A DNA stretch of 64,000 bases from Fodinibius salipaludis (GCF_002287075.1 NZ_NSKE01000003.1:248001-312000); one strand, 5' to 3'. Positions 16,240 to 25,049 are shown, numbered from the stretch's first letter. Notes: a model not told the origin generated them from the sequence alone. Numbers and translations are program-made.

Positions 16240-18279
16240 ATGAAACGTTTTCTCCTTCCCCTCTTTGTTATCTTTTTGTTGCCCTTCATAACGGTCGCGC
16301 AATCGGATCAACCTTTTACCGGCATGGATGTGTTCGAGTTGCAATGGGTTCAAGATCCGCAAATATCACCTGATGGGGAACATATCGTATATTCTCGAGG
16401 ACAGATGGATAAGATGAAAGATCGTCGGGTATCGCGTCTGTGGATAATAGATGCCGACGGTTCTAATCACCGGAAGCTCACGAATCGGGATATCAATGAA
16501 GGGAGTGCGCGATGGTCACCCGATGGCAATCGTATTGCCTTTACTTCTACATCAGAAGATGACGGCAGTGAAATCTATGTCTATTGGATGGAGAGTGGAG
16601 CTTTATCTCGTATTACTCAGCTTGAGAAGTCTCCGAGTAGTATAACATGGTCGCCCGATGGGAAGTACTTGGCTTTTAATATGAAAGTGACAGAGTCGAA
16701 CCCTAAACTGGCCGATTCCAAACGGCCTCCTGAAGGAGCAGATTGGGCAGATAGCCCTCGTGTGACTACCCGACTCAATTATGAATCCGACGGCTCCGGT
16801 TATATTGATCCGGGTTTTACCCATATTTTTACGGTACCGGCAGAGGGCGGAGCGCCGCGCCAAATTACTGAGGGGGAGTATCACTATTCCGGCGATCCTG
16901 TATGGAGCAGCGATGGGGAACGGTTGATCTTTTCTGCTAACTTAAACGACAACTGGGAACACGAGCGTCGAGAATCGGAGTTGTATGCAGTGGATGTTGG
17001 AAGCGGTGAAATGGAACAGCTGACTGATCGGGACGGACCGGATTACAGTGCAAGGGTATCACCCGATGGCGAAACAATTGCATACCTGGGATATGATGAC
17101 GAAGTACAGACGTATCAGCTGTCAGAGCTATATACGATGGATGCTGATGGTGACAATAAACAGAAAGTTGAGCTGAATTTAGATCGGAGTATATCTTCCA
17201 TACAGTGGGATGAAGATGGTCGGGGCCTGTATTTTATGTACGATAATGAGGGCAATACAAAGATTGGTTACACTACACTTGACGGACAGACATCTGTAGT
17301 AGCTAATAATGTGGGAGGTACCACAGTAGCACGTCCCTATGGCGGAGGATCGTATTCGGTCGCTGATGACGGTACCATTGCATATAATGAAACAACACCG
17401 TACTACCCTGCCGAGTTGGCAACTACAAAAAGGGATCAAGATGGAAGAACAAAAATAACCGGGTTGAATGATGCGCTGCTGGATTACCGTAAACTGGGGC
17501 AAGTCGAAGAAATCTGGTACACTTCTTCGGTAGATGGACGCAAAATTCAGGGCTGGATTGTGAAGCCGCCCAGCTTTGACCCCGACAAGAAGTATCCGCT
17601 GGTGGTCGAAAATCACGGTGGACCTATTTCTAATTACGGTGATCGGTTTTCACCGGAAATTCAGTTGTATGCTTCGGCGGGGTATGTGGTTTTTTATCCC
17701 AATCCGCGCGGCAGCACCGGTTACGGAGAGGAGTTCGGTAACCTGCTGTATCACGATTATCCCGGCGATGATTATCACGACGTGATGGACGGCTTGGATG
17801 CAATGCTTGCAAAGGGTTATATAGATGAAGAAAACCTTTTTGTGACCGGTGGTAGTGCCGGCGGTACAATGACGTCTTGGATGGTTGGTAAAACGGATAA
17901 ATTTGCGGCTTCGGCGGTGATTAAGCCGGTGATGAATTGGATCAGTAAGACGCTTACTGCGGATAACTATTACGGTTATGCCAATTACCGCTATCCGGGA
18001 CAACCATGGGAAAATTATGAGGCGTATTGGGAGCATTCTCCCGTTTCTCTGGTTGGCAATATCGAAACGCCGACGATGGTAATGGTCGGGACTGACGATC
18101 TGCGTACGCCGCCTTCAGAGGCCAAGCAGTTATACAGTGCGCTACAGCTGCGCGAGATTGAAACAGCCTATGTTGAGATGCCCGGCGCGTCACATTTTAT
18201 TGCTAATCGTCCCAGTCAGCTTATTGACAAGGTTGAGAATATTATTGCGTGGTTCGAACGATATCGGACGGATAAATAA
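16240..18279 (+). CDS. Exported S9 family serine peptidase (prolyl oligopeptidase / acylaminoacyl-peptidase type)
   Basis: 679 residues. A signal peptide ends at about 20-21 (ITVAQ|SDQ). The N-terminal half is a beta-propeller with repeated WSPDGNRIAF-type blades (PD40). The C-terminal alpha/beta-hydrolase domain has the nucleophile Ser539 in TGGSAGGTMTSW, an Asp near 618 in VGTDDLRTP and His652 in PGASHFI. The family cleaves short peptides, removing acyl-amino acids or dipeptides. Export to the periplasm or outer surface suggests peptide scavenging. It stands alone with 204 nt of upstream DNA in which I see no element. Confidence 0.94.
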   Translation: MKRFLLPLFVIFLLPFITVAQSDQPFTGMDVFELQWVQDPQISPDGEHIVYSRGQMDKMKDRRVSRLWIIDADGSNHRKLTNRDINEGSARWSPDGNRIAFTSTSEDDGSEIYVYWMESGALSRITQLEKSPSSITWSPDGKYLAFNMKVTESNPKLADSKRPPEGADWADSPRVTTRLNYESDGSGYIDPGFTHIFTVPAEGGAPRQITEGEYHYSGDPVWSSDGERLIFSANLNDNWEHERRESELYAVDVGSGEMEQLTDRDGPDYSARVSPDGETIAYLGYDDEVQTYQLSELYTMDADGDNKQKVELNLDRSISSIQWDEDGRGLYFMYDNEGNTKIGYTTLDGQTSVVANNVGGTTVARPYGGGSYSVADDGTIAYNETTPYYPAELATTKRDQDGRTKITGLNDALLDYRKLGQVEEIWYTSSVDGRKIQGWIVKPPSFDPDKKYPLVVENHGGPISNYGDRFSPEIQLYASAGYVVFYPNPRGSTGYGEEFGNLLYHDYPGDDYHDVMDGLDAMLAKGYIDEENLFVTGGSAGGTMTSWMVGKTDKFAASAVIKPVMNWISKTLTADNYYGYANYRYPGQPWENYEAYWEHSPVSLVGNIETPTMVMVGTDDLRTPPSEAKQLYSALQLREIETAYVEMPGASHFIANRPSQLIDKVENIIAWFERYRTDK

Positions 18280-18292
18280 TTACCAATCATTA

Positions 18293-18373
18293 AAACTCGC
18301 AGGGTTTTTCTCGGAAATAACAAAGGATGTTCTAAGATGCTTCACCTAATTGGAAAGGAAACCTTGCGGGTTT
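18293..18373. repeat. Imperfect inverted repeat (AAACTCGCAGGGTTT / AAACCTTGCGGGTTT)
   Basis: The 15-nt arms at 18293-18307 and 18359-18373 are complementary except for two positions. They lie between the convergent S9 peptidase and the minus-strand element at 18387. This may be a bidirectional terminator or a dispersed repeat. Confidence 0.4.
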
Positions 18374-18386
18374 AGGGTACTGAAAT

Positions 18387-18512
18387 AAAAAAGGCTACGA
18401 ACCGGAGGTCCGTGACCAGATAGAATATATTTCGTGTGATTCTCAGAATGTTAAATCTCGTTCCGTAGCCTGTTCCACGAATTTTTAACGTAGGAGAGCC
18501 TCCGGTGCGGAC
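18387..18512 (-). ncRNA. Candidate small RNA, copy 1 (terminator-ended conserved element)
   Basis: Read on the minus strand, this ~126-nt element starts with CACCGGAGGC and has a small stem CTACG…CGTGG with one G-U pair. It contains a 55-nt core that matches copy 2 at 54 positions and ends in a hairpin (GGTCACG…CGTAGCC) followed by T6. The terminator loop CCTCCGGT is complementary to the ACCGGAGG near the 5' end. An alternative stem GGCTACG/CGTAGCC encloses the core. It lies downstream of the NAD(P)-binding protein gene. It could be a small RNA or a conserved 3' UTR. No known RNA family was recognised. Confidence 0.55.
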
Positions 18513-18571
18513 AAACAAGTCCTTAATACTTAGTGGTCTTCGGAAAAAGGAGTCATCAAAGCTTGAGAGAA

Positions 18572-19216
18572 TTAATTATTGATCAGATTTTGAATAGCTT
18601 CGTTAATCGTTGTATCTCCGGAAGTCAGATCAAATTGATAGCCGGCCGCTTCGGGTGTTTCCAACACTTTTATAAGAACCCTTGCTACATCTTTACGGGG
18701 AATTTCGCCGGATGATAGATCACGACCAATAGTTACTTTTCCGGTTCCCGATTCGTCTGTCAGTCTGCCCGGTTTTACAATGGTATAATCCAGGCCGCTG
18801 TTGCGTAGTGCTTCATCAGCTTCAGCTTTTGCTTTCAGATAGGCTTTGAACACTTCATTGCCCCGGGGATTATTGGTTCCCATTGCACTAATCATTACAT
18901 ACCGATTAATGCTGTTAGCTTTTGCGGCCTCAATTAATTTTATAGCTCCGTCGCGATCAACGGACCATTTTCGGGCCGCCCCGCTTCCGGGGCCAGCGCC
19001 TGCAGCAAATACTACGGCATCAACATTACCGACTGCTTCAGAAATATCGTCAACTTCTTCGATATCACAGACAACGGGTTCAACACCAACTTCTCGCAAA
19101 TCATCCGCTTGTTCTTCTTTACGGATGATGCCTCTGACCTGATGATCATTCTCAATTAACATGGGATGCATCAACATAGCAATACTTCCGTGACCTCCTA
19201 CAACAGTAATTTTCAT
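18572..19216 (-). CDS. NAD(P)-binding SDR-like protein (atypical SDR5 / YhfK type)
   Basis: 214 residues. It begins with the dinucleotide-binding motif VVGGHGSIAMLM, a variant of GGxGxxG, followed by VDAVVFAAGAGPGSG. The segment YVMISAMGTNNP and the Lys in AYLKAKAEADEALR fit atypical short-chain dehydrogenases such as B. subtilis YhfK/YwnB. Most of these bind NADPH and many have no known substrate. It lies alone on the minus strand between the two copies of the candidate RNA element. Family assignment is secure; the reaction is unknown. Confidence 0.88.
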   Translation of the reverse strand: MKITVVGGHGSIAMLMHPMLIENDHQVRGIIRKEEQADDLREVGVEPVVCDIEEVDDISEAVGNVDAVVFAAGAGPGSGAARKWSVDRDGAIKLIEAAKANSINRYVMISAMGTNNPRGNEVFKAYLKAKAEADEALRNSGLDYTIVKPGRLTDESGTGKVTIGRDLSSGEIPRKDVARVLIKVLETPEAAGYQFDLTSGDTTINEAIQNLINN

Positions 19217-19342
19217 ATAGAATACTCTTTGTGGGTTACTTTTATTGATACAGTTTTAACATAACTGTTAACTGTTGCATTCAAATAGACTTTGGGTTTT
19301 TAAGATGGGTGGTTTTAAGAAGTAGGGAGAGGATTGATTGAG

Positions 19343-19891
19343 TCAGTTTAGAATAAAAGCGCCTTCGAATTTTATGTCATAGGTTTCATTGGGGCCTTTG
19401 GGTTGTAGTGACGCTGAAACAGACCAAAGATTTTCGCTTAGTTTTTGTCCCTCTATTACCCCATATTCAACTTTTAAAGCTCCAATTTGGGGACAAAAAC
19501 AACTTCTTTGGAAATAGATCTTTGCCTGACTTAGCTCACTGTTTTTAAACTTAAATCTGTCCACCTCCCTCGGGATTTGAAAATGGACTGTTTCTGAATA
19601 TCCTCCGTCTGCTATGTTGCGTGGAGCTGTTATATTTTTATGATATCGGAATACTCGATTATTTCCGACAATGGTAGATACATTTAATAAGTTCATTGTA
19701 CTGTCCGCACCAAAATCACGATGGGTAGTGTCGATGGCCAATGCTTTGTTATTTTGAAAGCTGTAGGAATACGTCTCTTGGAAAGAATCATCATTTGATA
19801 GGTCACAGCTTATGAAGGCTATAGCAAGGAATCCGGTAATGAAGAGATGGAATAAATATTTTTCTTTTGATGACATACGGCAGTTTGGCAT
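19343..19891 (-). CDS. Predicted lipoprotein of unknown function
   Basis: 182 residues. A hydrophobic stretch FHLFITGFLAIAFISC ends in a lipobox-like site, with Cys29 as the expected lipidated residue. The start may instead be the Met five codons in (MSSKEKYLF). The mature part is mostly beta-strand in character, with a Cys pair (SCFCPQIG). It has no motif I recognise. The last lines (NETYDIKFEGAFILN) suggest a beta-sandwich. It is probably anchored to a membrane facing the periplasm. It is flanked by the candidate RNA copies, with the SDR gene downstream. Confidence 0.7.
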   Translation of the reverse strand: MPNCRMSSKEKYLFHLFITGFLAIAFISCDLSNDDSFQETYSYSFQNNKALAIDTTHRDFGADSTMNLLNVSTIVGNNRVFRYHKNITAPRNIADGGYSETVHFQIPREVDRFKFKNSELSQAKIYFQRSCFCPQIGALKVEYGVIEGQKLSENLWSVSASLQPKGPNETYDIKFEGAFILN

Positions 19892-20015
19892 TTTTTAGAG
19901 AGCCTCTCAGAAGACTACAAGTTAACCTCTTTGTTAGTAATAATATCTATTTCGAAACAAAGATGTAAGAGTAAGTGGTGAAACTGTATCACCCTGTACA
20001 ATGAATTGCTGAAGT

Positions 20016-20140
20016 AAAAAAGGTCACGAACCGGAGGGCCGTGACCAGATAGAATATATTTCGTGTGACTCTCAGAATGTTAAATCTCGTTCCGCAAGAT
20101 GTCTACGAAGTTTTAACGTAGTAGGGCCTCCGGTGCGGAA
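20016..20140 (-). ncRNA. Candidate small RNA, copy 2 (terminator-ended conserved element)
   Basis: A 125-nt minus-strand element matching the one at 18387-18512. It starts with GCACCGGAGGCCC and has a perfect stem CTACG…CGTAG, the position of a G-U pair in copy 1. The conserved core follows. It ends in a perfect 7-bp hairpin GGTCACG…CGTGACC with loop GCCCTCCGGTT and a T6 tail. Sequence changes between the copies are concentrated in helices and linkers, while the 55-nt core differs at one position. It lies between the M20 peptidase terminator and the lipoprotein gene, so it is probably a separate transcript. Confidence 0.55.
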
Positions 20141-20169
20141 TGTTTTTATCTTAGGGACCAAGTTCTAAT

Positions 20170-20200
20170 AAAAAAGGCCGCACACCAGAGGTATGCGGCC
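20170..20200 (-). terminator. Rho-independent terminator of the M20 peptidase gene
   Basis: On the minus strand GGCCGCA (20194-20200) pairs with TGCGGCC (20176-20182) and is followed by T6. It lies 32 nt after the stop codon. Confidence 0.9.
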
Positions 20201-20231
20201 AGATATTAGTCAAAGGGGAAAATAGGTAATC

Positions 20232-21602
20232 TTAGCTGTAATCGGGTAGCAGCTCAAAGAATTTGGAGGAAGTGTGAATGCCCCGGTAGAAATCTTTGAG
20301 TGCAAATTTTTCATTGGGCGAATGGATAGCATCACTATTGAGCCCAAAGCCCATTAGTATAGATTGCGCGCCCAGTATTTTCTGGAAGTCCGCGACAATA
20401 GGAATAGATCCACCTTCGCGGGTGAAAAATGGTTCTTTGTCATAAACCGCTTCAAAAGCATCGGCGGCAGCTTGTAGACCATAAAATGTTAAATCTGTTA
20501 TGGCCGGATGTCCCCCGTGATGCTCTTCTACCTCAACGGTAACAGTATCAGGAGCTATCGATTCCACGTGCTCTTTAAAGAGCTTCGCAATTTTTTTGGG
20601 GTCCTGGTCGGGAACCAGACGCATGCTTACTTTGGCACCTGCCTTGGCGGGAAGGACTGTTTTAGCCCCTTCACCTTGGTAACCGCTCCACATGCCGTTT
20701 ACATCCAGCGTGGGGCGAGCGGAAGTGCGCTCCAGGGTGTTGTATCCTTTTTCGCCTTTAAGCGCTTTAAGGCCGAGCTCATCCTTGTATCCTTCCTCGT
20801 CAAAAGGAAGCTTTTTAAAGGTTTCGCGATCTTCTTCCGTTAGCTCAACCACATCATCATAGAATCCGTCAATCTGGATTACCCCATCCTCGTCTTTGAG
20901 TTGGGCAATGATTTCACAAAGTACATTGGCCGGGTTGTCAACAGCCCCGCCATAAACACCGGAGTGTAGATCTCTGTTAGGACCCTGGACGTTAATTTCC
21001 ATATAGGCAAGTCCGCGCAGCCCGTACGTGATGGATGGCGTATCTTCGGCAAACATGGCCGTATCTGAAATGAGCACCATATCACATTCGAGCAGATCTT
21101 TGTGCTCTTCGATAAAAGGCACAAGGTTGGGAGATCCGATTTCCTCTTCACCCTCAAAGATAAACTTGATGTTTACGGGGAATTCGGTATCTGTTTCCTG
21201 ATAGGCTTCCAGTGCTTTTACATGGGTAAATGACTGTCCCTTGTCGTCGCTTGCCCCGCGGGCATAAATATCGCCGTCGCGTACTTTGGGGTCAAAGGGC
21301 GGGGTTTCCCATTTATCCATGGGATCAGGTGGTTGTACATCATAGTGTCCATATACCAACACCGTAGGCTTAGAATTATCCGTAATGAGTTCACCATAAA
21401 CAATGGGATTACCGCTTGTTTCGAACACTTCAGCACGATCAAGATCAAGGTTGTTAAGATTATCGAGCAGAAAATTTGCGGCATCGATAACCTCATTTTT
21501 ATAATCAGAGTCGGTGCTGATGCTGGGAATGCGTAAGAAGTCAAACAGTTCGTGTTTGAACTGCTCCTTGTTGATATCAATATAGTCGGCTACTTCAGAC
21601 AT
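20232..21602 (-). CDS. M20 family metallodipeptidase
   Basis: 456 residues, typical of the carnosinase/CNDP-like M20 subfamily. The first metal ligand is His87 in YGHYDVQPPDP, with catalytic Asp89. The bridging Asp is in RGASDDKGQ (about 119). Catalytic Glu153 and ligand Glu154 lie in EGEEEIGSPN. The dimerisation lid domain occupies about 200-320 (VQGPNRDLHSGVYGG at its start), and the last His ligand is in SDAIHSPNE. Such enzymes hydrolyse dipeptides with two Zn or Mn ions, usually in the cytoplasm; no signal peptide is seen. It stands alone and ends with a strong terminator. Confidence 0.94.
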   Translation of the reverse strand: MSEVADYIDINKEQFKHELFDFLRIPSISTDSDYKNEVIDAANFLLDNLNNLDLDRAEVFETSGNPIVYGELITDNSKPTVLVYGHYDVQPPDPMDKWETPPFDPKVRDGDIYARGASDDKGQSFTHVKALEAYQETDTEFPVNIKFIFEGEEEIGSPNLVPFIEEHKDLLECDMVLISDTAMFAEDTPSITYGLRGLAYMEINVQGPNRDLHSGVYGGAVDNPANVLCEIIAQLKDEDGVIQIDGFYDDVVELTEEDRETFKKLPFDEEGYKDELGLKALKGEKGYNTLERTSARPTLDVNGMWSGYQGEGAKTVLPAKAGAKVSMRLVPDQDPKKIAKLFKEHVESIAPDTVTVEVEEHHGGHPAITDLTFYGLQAAADAFEAVYDKEPFFTREGGSIPIVADFQKILGAQSILMGFGLNSDAIHSPNEKFALKDFYRGIHTSSKFFELLPDYS

Positions 21603-21708
21603 AATAAAATGATTGTAATTTGTCCTTGTTAGGAGATTGTCATGTTGCGTATTTCATATTCCGTTTAGATACAATACAACGCACTACGAAATACGCAAAT
21701 ATTTACAA

Positions 21709-22491
21709 TCAGAGTATAAGTATCTCGTTGTTTGGAATCCATCCGTAAAGGCCGTTGCGCATGCGAACGTACGACCAATCTTGTTGCGATTTGTTTTGGC
21801 GGTGATCGATGGTGAAGGTATATCCTTCATAGGCGCGACTTACAATGGGTGCTTCCTCAGTGGGTTCTTCTAAAACGGATACCTTTTCAGTTACCATCAC
21901 GGCTTTGCTGTATCGTTCGTTAATATATTGTGTGTAAAAGCTAATGGCGATAATAAGGAGTGCTGCTGCAATCAGGGAAAATCCCCCGATGCGTAATACC
22001 TTGGGATACATCTGCAAAAACCAGTGCGTGATAAAAATAAATACTCCGATATTTAAGGTGATAATCCCTATCAGTAATATATTTTTAGCCCCAATATGTT
22101 CCTTTAACCAGTCGGTAGCTATATCCCAGGGCAGTTTGGGCAGGACAGCTGATTGGCGGCTGAATTGTGATTCTACAAACTCCAGTGCCTGATGAGCCTG
22201 TTCTTCTGTCTCCTCAAACTGGGAAGCTTTCAAAAAGTAATATTTTGCTTTTCCCAGCGAGTCGATACGCTGGTAGCTGATTCCCATATTTAAAAATAGA
22301 GCACCTGATACGGTGTTTCCATCCTCTAAATTTTGATATGAAGATATAGCCTGTTGATAGCTGCCTTCCTGGAGTAATTCATTGGCATTATCGAAAAGAG
22401 CCTGGGCATTCTGCTGGGCAAAGCTGAGAGGGGCTAATCCTCCGAAAAGAAAGAGAAAAAGAAATATTTTAATAAATCGATTGGTGAACAC
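21709..22491 (-). CDS. batE: BatE-like protein (TPR, two membrane helices, SH3b)
   Basis: 260 residues. A signal peptide ends at about 25 (LSFAQ|QN). TPR repeats lie at about 30-120 (ALFDNANELLQEGSYQQAIS). Two membrane helices are at about 145-165 and 175-197. A bacterial SH3 domain at 205-258 ends with GLYGWIPNNEILIL. This layout is that of BatE, the last gene of Bacteroides aerotolerance operons, which is thought to form a periplasmic/membrane complex with BatA-D. It starts 2 nt after batD. batA and batB are not adjacent. Confidence 0.88.
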   Translation of the reverse strand: MFTNRFIKIFLFLFLFGGLAPLSFAQQNAQALFDNANELLQEGSYQQAISSYQNLEDGNTVSGALFLNMGISYQRIDSLGKAKYYFLKASQFEETEEQAHQALEFVESQFSRQSAVLPKLPWDIATDWLKEHIGAKNILLIGIITLNIGVFIFITHWFLQMYPKVLRIGGFSLIAAALLIIAISFYTQYINERYSKAVMVTEKVSVLEEPTEEAPIVSRAYEGYTFTIDHRQNKSQQDWSYVRMRNGLYGWIPNNEILIL

Positions 22492-22493
22492 GG

Positions 22494-24281
22494 TTATAAT
22501 ACTTTTTGCAGTTTTTCGAGCGTACTTTCTGCCAATCCAACATGCGATTTAAGATAAGCATGGGTGGTATTGGGAGCATAACTGATAGAGGCACATTTAT
22601 CCAGCAGCATGCGTACGTTCTTAACCAGATTTTCTTCGATATCTTGTTCTTTGAGTGCTTCTATATAGTCCTGATTGGATAACCCGGCTTCGGGCATATT
22701 CAGTCGATCGCTGATAAAGCCTGTTATTGCTTTTTGCAGCAGGTTATAGGCTTGTTTGATATCTCCCTGTTTGGAAACTTCAATAGCATTTTCAAGACGC
22801 TGTTGTGCTTTGTCGGATGCTTTGACTGATCGGGCAAAGGCTGTATCTGTTTGCATTTTTTGAACATACGATTTTCGCCAGTATGCTGCACCGGCAATAA
22901 TCAGTGGAATGATTAGTCCGGCCCAAAACCACCATATTCCCAAAAGATCTGTTGGTTCCGAAGATATGGTAATCCAGCTGGCAAGACCTGTGATAGGAGA
23001 AACAGGAAATTGCCCGGAACTTTCAGAAGCGGCTATGGCCTCCGGATTTTCATCAACAGAGAAGGTAAGTGCTTCAAGCGTGGTAGTAATAAATTGGTCG
23101 CGTGACGGATTATAGTACGAAACTGTTTTTTCGGGAATAGTATAATTGCCCGGTGATCGAGCAATAATGATATCTGTAAATGATTTACTGCCGCTAATAG
23201 TACTGTTACTGCGATCAAGCCGCGTGTTTTCCTGGGGTTCGTAAATTTCTATTCCTTTGGGAAGATTGTAATTGGGTTTCGAAATAAGCGGGATGTTACC
23301 CGAACCTCTTACGCGCGTTTCAATTTCAATGGATTCGCCAACAAGGGTATTTGTGGTGCTGATGCTTCGGGAAATATCAAAATCCCCCACCGCTCCAAGG
23401 TAGTTGGCATTATCGGTAGAAGAAAGGGATTGAACATCTATCGTTATGGGATCACTGGAGAGCTCAACCTCGCGCTGGTTGCTTCCGAAGCCACTGAAGA
23501 AGCTGCTGAAAGGATCATTGCCGGAGCGGGCCGAGCGGACAGCTACAACAATTTTGTAAGGGCTAATTTCCAGTTCGCCTGATTTAGTTGGGAACAGCGA
23601 AAACTGTAGCAGTCGGGCTTTTCGATACCTCACGCCATCTAAAATAGTAGATTCGGCCCGGGGGCGTTCGGAATTTTTTAGTTCCTCTTTCCAGAATCCT
23701 TCGGCTTTCCAACCGGGTACGGGTTGGTAAGAATTGACTTCTAATCCATTCCTGAAATATAAGATAACATCAGTAATAATTTGTTGTCCCGTTACCGGTT
23801 GCTTGTCAGACACTTCGACCTGTAGAAAAATATCGGGTCGTTCCGACGAATCATCTGATGTGGCCGACTCGTTGCGGTCAATTACATTAACCCGAATAGG
23901 ATCAGTGGAATAGGTTTCTCCGTCAATGGAAACGCTGACGGCCGGTAATTGGAATTCCCCCTTTTTCTGGGCTATAAGGTAGTAGCTGTAGGTATATGAT
24001 ACTGTGCTTTGTCCATTTACGTAACGATAGCTCCGAGAGGTGGAGGGATTGTTGCTCAGTAATCGAAATTTTTCAAATTGGGGAAGATCAGGCCGAGATA
24101 CGTTGTTAAAGTTGCCACTTATTTCAATCGAAAGATTAACCCGTTCGCCGGTATAGACCGTAGTTTGAGACAAACTGGCTTCAACAGAAACATCCGATTG
24201 TGCCCAGCTGAATGAACTCCCGAGGAGTACGAAAACCAGAAAAAAGCCGATTGTATAAAGTGGTTTACCAATCTTTCTCAT
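22494..24281 (-). CDS. batD: BatD protein (oxygen-tolerance family)
   Basis: 595 residues, normal for BatD. A signal peptide ends at about 27 (SFSWAQ|SD). A large periplasmic part with repeated Ig-like beta domains follows, starting SLSQTTVYTGERVNLSIEI and including GNIPLISKPNYNLPKGIEIY. One membrane helix lies at about 450-470 (WWFWAGLIIPLIIAGAAYW), then a cytoplasmic helical tail. BatD is thought to be the periplasmic scaffold of the Bat complex, linked to oxidative stress tolerance and envelope integrity. Its 5' end overlaps batC by 17 nt and batE follows 2 nt later, so the three are one transcript. Confidence 0.92.
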   Translation of the reverse strand: MRKIGKPLYTIGFFLVFVLLGSSFSWAQSDVSVEASLSQTTVYTGERVNLSIEISGNFNNVSRPDLPQFEKFRLLSNNPSTSRSYRYVNGQSTVSYTYSYYLIAQKKGEFQLPAVSVSIDGETYSTDPIRVNVIDRNESATSDDSSERPDIFLQVEVSDKQPVTGQQIITDVILYFRNGLEVNSYQPVPGWKAEGFWKEELKNSERPRAESTILDGVRYRKARLLQFSLFPTKSGELEISPYKIVVAVRSARSGNDPFSSFFSGFGSNQREVELSSDPITIDVQSLSSTDNANYLGAVGDFDISRSISTTNTLVGESIEIETRVRGSGNIPLISKPNYNLPKGIEIYEPQENTRLDRSNSTISGSKSFTDIIIARSPGNYTIPEKTVSYYNPSRDQFITTTLEALTFSVDENPEAIAASESSGQFPVSPITGLASWITISSEPTDLLGIWWFWAGLIIPLIIAGAAYWRKSYVQKMQTDTAFARSVKASDKAQQRLENAIEVSKQGDIKQAYNLLQKAITGFISDRLNMPEAGLSNQDYIEALKEQDIEENLVKNVRMLLDKCASISYAPNTTHAYLKSHVGLAESTLEKLQKVL

Positions 24282-24987
24282 TGGAACTATTACTGGACTC
24301 CGTTTCCTGTTTTTTGAATTGCTTAAGCAGTTCTTTCTCTTTCTGTTCCAGGGCTTCTAATATCTTTTGTGCCTGAGCACGGCTCATTTTTTTGGGCTGC
24401 TGCTGTTGGTTCTGCTGGTCTTGATTTTGCTTATTCTGTTGGTTTTGCTGCTGGTTCTGCTGATTTTGTTGATCTTGCCGCTGTTGCTGGTCTTGTTGTT
24501 GATCCTGGTTCTGTTCGTTATTCTTCTGCTGCTGATTTTGTTGGTTCTGTTTATTCTTATTTTGCTGGTTCTGTTGCTCCTGCTGTTTTTTCTTGGCAAG
24601 CTCAAAATTATGTTTGGCATCGGCATCTCCGGCCATATAGCGAAGGGACTTTTTAAAATAGTCAACAGCTTTATCCCACTGTTGATTATCAGATAATACC
24701 TTGCCAATGTTGTAATTGGCTTTAGCTTTTTCTTGGGTGCTGCCGGTCATCGATTTGTACTGTTCAAACGTGCGGATAGCTTTTTCACTTTGTCCCGCTT
24801 GTGCCAAGGCCGAAGCTAAGTTGAAATGGAGTTTGGAGTTTTCAGGATCGGCGTCAATAGCTTTTTTGTATAGCGAGATCGCCTCTTCATAGTTGCCTTC
24901 ATCATAGGCCTCATTAGCCTTACGGGCGTCTTCAACGGAAGCTCCAAGCAGTAAAAAACTTATCAGTATAGCCCAAACGTATCTCAT
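24265..24987 (-). CDS. batC: BatC-like TPR protein with Asn/Gln-rich tail
   Basis: 240 residues. A short hydrophobic N-terminus (VWAILISFLLLGASV) is followed by about three TPR units at 20-130 (EAYDEGNYEEAISLYKKAID and later repeats). A run of about 75 residues is almost only Gln, Asn and Lys (about 137-205). The protein ends with a charged helix starting MSRAQAQKILEALEQKEKEL. BatC proteins usually have TPRs and a low-complexity charged or Gln-rich tail, so the architecture fits, though this tract is long. It sits between yebC and batD in the same direction and overlaps batD by 17 nt. Confidence 0.87.
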   Translation of the reverse strand: MRYVWAILISFLLLGASVEDARKANEAYDEGNYEEAISLYKKAIDADPENSKLHFNLASALAQAGQSEKAIRTFEQYKSMTGSTQEKAKANYNIGKVLSDNQQWDKAVDYFKKSLRYMAGDADAKHNFELAKKKQQEQQNQQNKNKQNQQNQQQKNNEQNQDQQQDQQQRQDQQNQQNQQQNQQNKQNQDQQNQQQQPKKMSRAQAQKILEALEQKEKELLKQFKKQETESSNSSNEKDW

Positions 24988-25049
24988 AGTATTATCTTTA
25001 TTTATTGTTCATCGCATTAACGAAAAAGGAGAACGAAAAATTGTAAAAA

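Larger units (their letters stand above)
19892..20231 (-). other. 340-nt gap holding RNA copy 2 and a terminator
   Basis: Contents, read on the minus strand: the M20 peptidase terminator (20170-20200), the second candidate RNA (20016-20140), and about 125 nt of AT-rich leader before the lipoprotein gene with no obvious promoter box. Confidence 0.6.

Noticed and set aside
18572-20140. A transposon bounded by the two repeated elements
   Set aside because: The repeats are direct and each ends in a terminator, there is no transposase between them, and no target-site duplication was seen.
20170-20200. A third copy of the candidate small RNA
   Set aside because: It shares only the A6 run and hairpin form with the RNA ends and lacks the conserved core. 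It is an ordinary terminator for the M20 peptidase gene.
24367-24696. A plus-strand Leu-rich frame opposite batC
   Set aside because: It is the antisense of the Gln/Asn codon run, which reads as Leu/Ile/Val on the other strand. The minus-strand frame has TPRs and fits the bat operon.
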